Positions 59,701 through 64,000 of a DNA stretch of 64,000 bases are shown one piece after another. The notes beneath the pieces were generated by a model that saw only the letters and a list, made by a program, of their open reading frames with translations, was not told the DNA's origin and ran no database searches. Every line of letters begins with the position of its first letter. The stretch's first letter is position 1. This DNA comes from Aculops lycopersici (Eukaryota; Arthropoda; Arachnida; Trombidiformes; Eriophyidae). The stretch covers positions 1,769,730-1,833,729 of the forward strand of contig WNKI01000003.1 in NCBI GenBank assembly GCA_015350385.1, read 5' to 3'. Position numbers and translations under genes: made by a program.

Positions 59701-62700
59701 AAAAGCGAGCCACTCTCACTCTCACTTCCGCTGCCGCCGCTACTGCTGATGCCGCCGCCGCCACTTGGTCCCGCTAGCAGTTGACCGAGTTGATTGTAAG
59801 TGAGCTCCAGTTTACTGAATACATTTGCTCCAATGGTCGATGGGCTGGCATGTATCTGACCGCCGCCACTACCATCGCTAATGCCACCAACTACCCCATT
59901 CAAATTCAACTCGGCGTCTCGCATCAGCTGCCTGCTAGCCACTTCAATAGAACTTGTATCGTCACTTCCGCCACCAACATAACCACTAGACTGATGCTGC
60001 TTCTGGCTCAAACTAGACTCATACAACCAGGCAAAGCGAGATCCCTGCGCCGCTCGCATGCTGACCAAGTTTTCCAATAGCACCAATGGTGGCTTAAATA
60101 CCTGCAAGTTGTCGTCGTGGTCGTCGTAACTCAGCTCATTGTAATTCCACTGGACGAGTTTGCCGGTTTCATTCGAATTGTTGGGGTAATCCGAGGACAT
60201 TGTGGTGGTTGTTGCTGGTGCTGGTGCTACTCCATTTGGCTGCTTAACTCTTCCACTTCCGTATGCCACAAAATTGCCTTTAAATCTCACCTTTCTTGAC
60301 CTCAGATTGTCGCCGGTTAGTTTTATCGGTTTCTCTACGACAATCGCTGCATCTAGCCCGAGATTAGAGCCAGGTTGGTGTGCCGAGTTCGAGGGAGAAA
60401 ACTTGCGTTCCAAATACCAATCAATGGAACAAAGTGGCTCACATTTGGCCATACAAGCCAACTTCAATTTACTACCAGGATTTGCGCTGAGCTCCAAATC
60501 ACTAAAACTCCGTCTGGTTGGCATGAGATCGCGGCGGTCCAAAAGTTTTGGCTCGACTGTTGTGTGTGTGTTTTTTCGATAAGTTTGTTATATATTTTGA
60601 ACTGGTCAGTCTTTCATTCCAATCAATCGTATTGGGGACCGGGTTGTAAAAATCAATAAGACGAAAACTTACCGTAGAGTTTCAGGTCCAACTCGTTGAC
60701 TGACTGGTAAACGCGCATTTGGCTTCCATGAAACGAGGCACCACCACTACCGCCAGTCGACGATTGAGGACTTCCGGTTGGAGATTCTAAGGTGTGATGA
60801 GCACAAGTCACGATGCCCAGGTGCTTTTCCATTTGGTCGCCCAGGGAATCGAGGGTGAAGTTGTAGGTGTTTGTTGAGGCACTTGAATGGAGGTAAAATC
60901 CATTGAGATACCAAGTGACCTTCCGGTCAAGGAATGTTCCTGGATCCGGTTGTCCATTTGGCGCCGATTGACCAACAGCTGATGGGCGTGTATCACAATA
61001 AAGGCTAATTAGGGCAGAGGTGTCCAAGACGACTGCCGTCAGTCTCCTCCACTGACCATCAGATGGCGACGAGCGCTGGCCATAAACCAGGAGGCCGCCA
61101 TGCGAGGCGCTTATTTTTAGAATGGGCGACTTGGTCACTTTTGGTCGCGAGTTTCGGGGTGATGGGCGAAAGTGTCCCGCGTTTGGTTTGTTTGGTTTTG
61201 TGGTTGATGGTTTTTGCGATTGAGATTTCGATCATGAAGATAGCGAGGAAGAGGGAGAGAGATGAAAATGACATCCAGTTAGTCGGCGTTTCAATCAGCT
61301 TCATGTCAAATCGATTTGGGTGCCACATTGTGATGGTCACTAGCGAGTCCGTAGAGTTCAACCAAGGGAAAAGAAATTGATGGAAAGATTCCAGCTCGAG
61401 ATACTAATCTAACGAAATAAAAATATAATTACGGTTGATTAATTCCAACAACGCTCATCTCAACTCTTGATTTGACCTCCTGAAGATGACATGGTAGGCG
61501 GACAGTTCAAAATTGCAACGGGCGAGTGTATCCTCTGATGAAACTCACACATTGGGGCCCACAAGCGTCGCTAGGTGGCTCGCGATAATGCAGTAAATGT
61601 TGGGGTAACAAAAAATTGCAACTACCTCTCGACAAAAGCATGATTTCAAGAGTTTGTGGACCAAATTTGGCAGGAAGATTCCAATTGGCAAAGGAACGGT
61701 GACCGGGAGATGCCGAAAATAAACTTGAGGACCGAAAATGATGCAGGAAGTCAGTGTTCTTTTGAGAACCAACCATGTAGGTATAGAGGAAGAAAATTTG
61801 ATGAGATAACAGGTGTCTTAAACATGGAACAATGTCTTTGGATAGTACCCAACGATTAGCGCCCATAAGTATCATCAAGTTTGGTAATTGTTGGCGTAAA
61901 CCGTAAGTGACCGAAGATCGGAACCACTAGGCGACTATACTATAATTCTACGAGTCTGATGTTTGGAGTTTGATGGAAAACCCACCAGAAATTCTAGAGA
62001 AAAAAGTTTTGGAAACTATTTGTATTGCAAAAACTACAAGCGATAGCATGATGCCGACGCAACCGGAAGCTCAGAATCCAACTTCTGAGACGTTTGCAGG
62101 TATTGTTTTCACTGTATCTCGCATAGTTTTTGCAATACAAATGTCATTCAAAAACGGTCTTTTCCGAAATATTCAGGGCCACTCGACGGATCGATTCGAA
62201 TAACATTTCATTCTCTTCTCATTTCTGGGAAGGCTCCATCTTGATCCGCGGCGCTAGGTGGTCAAGAGGCCCCGGTGCATTCTAAATGCCCACTAGAGAT
62301 CGCTTCCAGCGCGATCTGTACAACTTCAAAACGGCAGTTGATACATGCAGGAATCGGCGTCGAGACATTCTGGATTTGCCCGAGACTTTCGGGAACTTCA
62401 AAAAACTTTCGAGGGTATAACTCCGGAGCTAGTTGGGATGCCGAGGTGCTGTTTTCATCTCTATGCTCTGTATCTATTAGCGCATCAATTGTGTACTCGA
62501 GCACGATGAAAATCTCCTTTGCCATCTCAAGAATTTGACCAACGAAGATTTCGAGTGTGGTCAAAAAGCCCTCGCCACTAGCCCCGAATCTAATCCAGTA
62601 GATGGGCGCTCCGCCAGTGGCTCACACGCATGAGTGAGCCCCTGTTGAGTTGGCCGCGATGAAGGGAAGCGGACCCAGGGATTCCAAAGTAGGAAATTCC

Positions 62701-63495
62701 AGCTTTAGTTGCAATTGTCGCCCAGCTCTCTAGCTCTTCCACTTAGATTCACTTGAAGAATTTATGTTTCCCTTCTCTCGTCCGGGGTTATTTTCGATTT
62801 AGTGCAATCTCTTTTTTCGATGGTCTCTTTCATGAGAAATTTGATGATCCGACGACGAGCAGGCGATAGGTTTTTGGCCTGGATCTAAGAGAGACTATCG
62901 GTTTACGGAATCACAGGTGTCGCCTCGATCGAGTCCATAATCTGTAAGAGCAAAAGAGAGATGCAACTGTTTAGTTGGGCCAATAAATCACACATAGCGA
63001 GCGAGAGAGGCTAAGTCGCTAGGTCCGCTGGTCGCTCGCCAGCCGTGGCCGTCGTCGTTTTTGTCGTGGATCCTGTCGCTTGCTGACTTGCAACTTCACG
63101 TTTCTAGTGACTAAAACTCAACTCCTGGCAAACCAACCGGAGACTACTGGCTCAAGCCGCAAGGGCTAATTAATTGGCATCAGCTACTAATTTGGTGGGG
63201 CCAATTTGGAGCCGCCAAAGGAGAGCAACCGACCGACTGGCTGACTGGCTGACTGGCTAACTAGGCAACAAAACAAACACACCTCGCTAGTTTCCTTTTC
63301 CTCAGTTTGTTGCACACTAACTCGCCAGTTTAGTTTGCGCAACTCTCTCCCTCGCTTTGTGTTTAGCTCACTGGGCGTCAAAGGCGGAAGTCGGTGGGCA
63401 TCTCTCTCGGGGCCAGAGGCAAGCAGGAGGATGGCAAGGGAGGAGGACGAGAGTAAGAGCAACTGTCGCTTGATTAGCCAAGAGCGCGGCATCAT
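56748..63495 (-). CDS. Ig-superfamily transmembrane protein, five-exon model
   Basis: Five minus-strand exons join in phase 1 throughout: 63495-63372 (signal peptide, LIKRQLLLLSSSSLAILLLA), 61137-60673 (Ig domain 1, SLYCDTRPS ... GIVTCAHHT), 60556-59003 (Ig domain 2 start LACMAKCEPLCSIDWYLE, then long Gly/Ser/Asn-rich insertions and VIKCKLNTTFRG), 58885-58136 (Ig domains LQCQAIGAP ... NYTCSVSN and ANLICSIY ... NFKCIARN) and 58033-56748 (transmembrane segment WIVIGACSLILVWLTFIVA, basic stop-transfer, Asn/Gln-rich cytoplasmic tail ending EHIYDDVIYNNQMLT). The exons sum to 4,179 nt, exactly 1,393 codons. Phase-1 introns are typical of Ig domains. Donors: GTGAGC, GTAAGT, GTAAGT, GTAAGC. Exon 1 and the last intron are the least certain joins. 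It resembles neuronal cell-adhesion proteins; I cannot name the subfamily. Confidence 0.75.
58034..58135 (-). other. 102-nt in-frame intron with a stop codon (soluble/membrane switch candidate)
   Basis: Donor A/GTAAGC at 58135, branch-like CTAAC, and ATAG acceptor at 58035-58034, the first AG after the branch. The intron length is a multiple of three and both flanks stay in frame. The only stop in it is TAA at 58040-58038. Spliced, the Ig ectodomain continues into the transmembrane exon; retained, the protein ends before the membrane after 32 extra residues. The weak pyrimidine tract makes retention plausible. Confidence 0.55.
61138..63371. other. Probable first intron of the Ig gene
   Basis: Bounded by a CCCA/GTGAGC donor (63371) and an AAAAG acceptor (61139-61138). 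The acceptor is preceded by a branch-like CTAAC, a long pyrimidine tract near 61226-61268 and over 100 nt free of AG. Inside lie a 19-bp perfect inverted repeat (62018-62142), a short hairpin (62615-62644) and an open minus-strand frame at 62262-62564 of unknown nature. Confidence 0.5.
62018..62142. repeat. 19-bp perfect inverted repeat, 87-nt spacer
   Basis: Arm 62018-62036 (ATTTGTATTGCAAAAACTA) is exactly complementary to arm 62124-62142. The arms are not simple-sequence DNA. The arrangement fits a small non-autonomous DNA element with terminal inverted repeats or a long-loop stem in a transcript. Confidence 0.85.
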
Positions 63496-63765
63496 CTAGT
63501 CAAACGAGAGGAAGGAGGAGGAGGAGAAGTGATGCATTGTGACTGCTCTTACACTTAGTTGACTAGTAACAGGCGGCAAAGCATGAGCGAGTTGCATGGT
63601 GTGACTCATCTGCTCGATTGGAATGCCCGCGGTGACTTGGGGTGACGCTGGCGCCGCTTGATTAATGAACTGAACCAACCACTCGAATTGAAGGCCCGAA
63701 TTGAGCGGCAAAAGCGGAGCTCTTTTCTCTTAGTCTCCATCCATTTAGCTTCTCCACTTAGCTCA

Positions 63766-63796
<31 letters not shown>

Positions 63797-64000
63797 GGTC
63801 ATTTTCAGCAACCCGATTGTCGCTCGCGGCGACTACTTTGGTCTAAAGAGTTGAAGTTGAGTTTCTTCGGTTCGAATGAGGTTCGAGTTTATGTACAGTG
63901 CAATCCACCTGCGCCTTCGAGCGGATAAGCAAGCGACTTGTTGCTTGAATGTCCTGAGCTCACCTGAGCTCCTTGGAGAAAAATAAGGAGGCACTTAGTT
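63496..64000. other. Window edge, probable upstream region of the Ig gene
   Basis: Contains a (TTA)n run at 63768-63795 and no coding signal that I can support; likely promoter or 5' UTR of the minus-strand Ig gene. Confidence 0.4.

Noticed and set aside
61059..61361. Frame with a hydrophobic segment just before Ig domain 1, considered as its signal peptide
   Set aside because: It is in a different frame from the Ig exon with no suitable splice pair; the hydrophobic residues come from the pyrimidine tract of the predicted intron. The exon at 63372-63495 fits phase and function better.

Overview
This is a 64 kb piece of an animal nuclear genome, most probably an arthropod. The evidence is an ion transport peptide/crustacean hyperglycemic hormone (ITP/CHH) gene, a colmedin-type collagen-Ig-olfactomedin gene, a HEXIM gene with long Gln/His tracts, histone H3.3 and RpL10. 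Genes are intron-poor, and the non-coding DNA is full of trinucleotide and tetranucleotide microsatellites. A chelicerate, perhaps an acariform mite, is my guess; the sequence does not prove it. There is one assembly gap (319 N at 49109-49427).

Layout. Positions 1-11.2 kb: no gene I can support. Positions 11.3-22.3 kb: a compact cluster of single-exon genes on strictly alternating strands: U1-70K (-), a coiled-coil protein (+), METTL15 (-), dynactin p150/DCTN1 (+), an unknown helical protein (-), Vps18 (+) and a small secreted Gln-rich protein (-). The divergent pairs share 0.25-0.45 kb spacers, and the convergent pairs touch or overlap. Positions 23.3-29.1 kb: a large colmedin gene on the minus strand, whose membrane-anchor exon is probably the separate reading frame at 28484-29083. 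Positions 30.0-30.8 kb: Nse4 of the SMC5/6 complex. Positions 35.4-36.7 kb: ITP in two exons. Positions 38.5-40.1 kb: RpL10 (one intron) converging on histone H3.3. Positions 42.0-43.4 kb: HEXIM. Positions 43.4-55.8 kb: repeat-rich, no supported gene. Positions 55.8-56.6 kb: a novel nuclear-type protein. Positions 56.7-63.5 kb: a five-exon Ig-superfamily membrane protein on the minus strand.

The most exciting object is the gene at 55837-56559. Its 240-residue product has no histone fold but carries three separate copies of the histone H3 lysine-9 motif ARKST(G). The first copy reads RQTARKSTAGFPAPR and aligns with H3 residues 5-17. The three copies use different synonymous codons, so the peptide rather than the DNA looks conserved. 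With a Lys/Arg-rich putative nuclear localisation signal and an acidic tail, it looks like an undescribed multivalent histone-H3-tail mimic.

Other points of interest: DCTN1 lacks the CAP-Gly domain and the globular middle domain but starts with three SRLP motifs that resemble end-binding (EB) protein ligands. U1-70K lacks the whole RS tail. HEXIM appears to have a His-rich region in place of the usual Arg/Lys-rich RNA-binding patch. The Ig gene has a 102-nt in-frame intron whose retention would turn a membrane protein into a soluble one. Several perfect inverted repeats lie in otherwise empty DNA.
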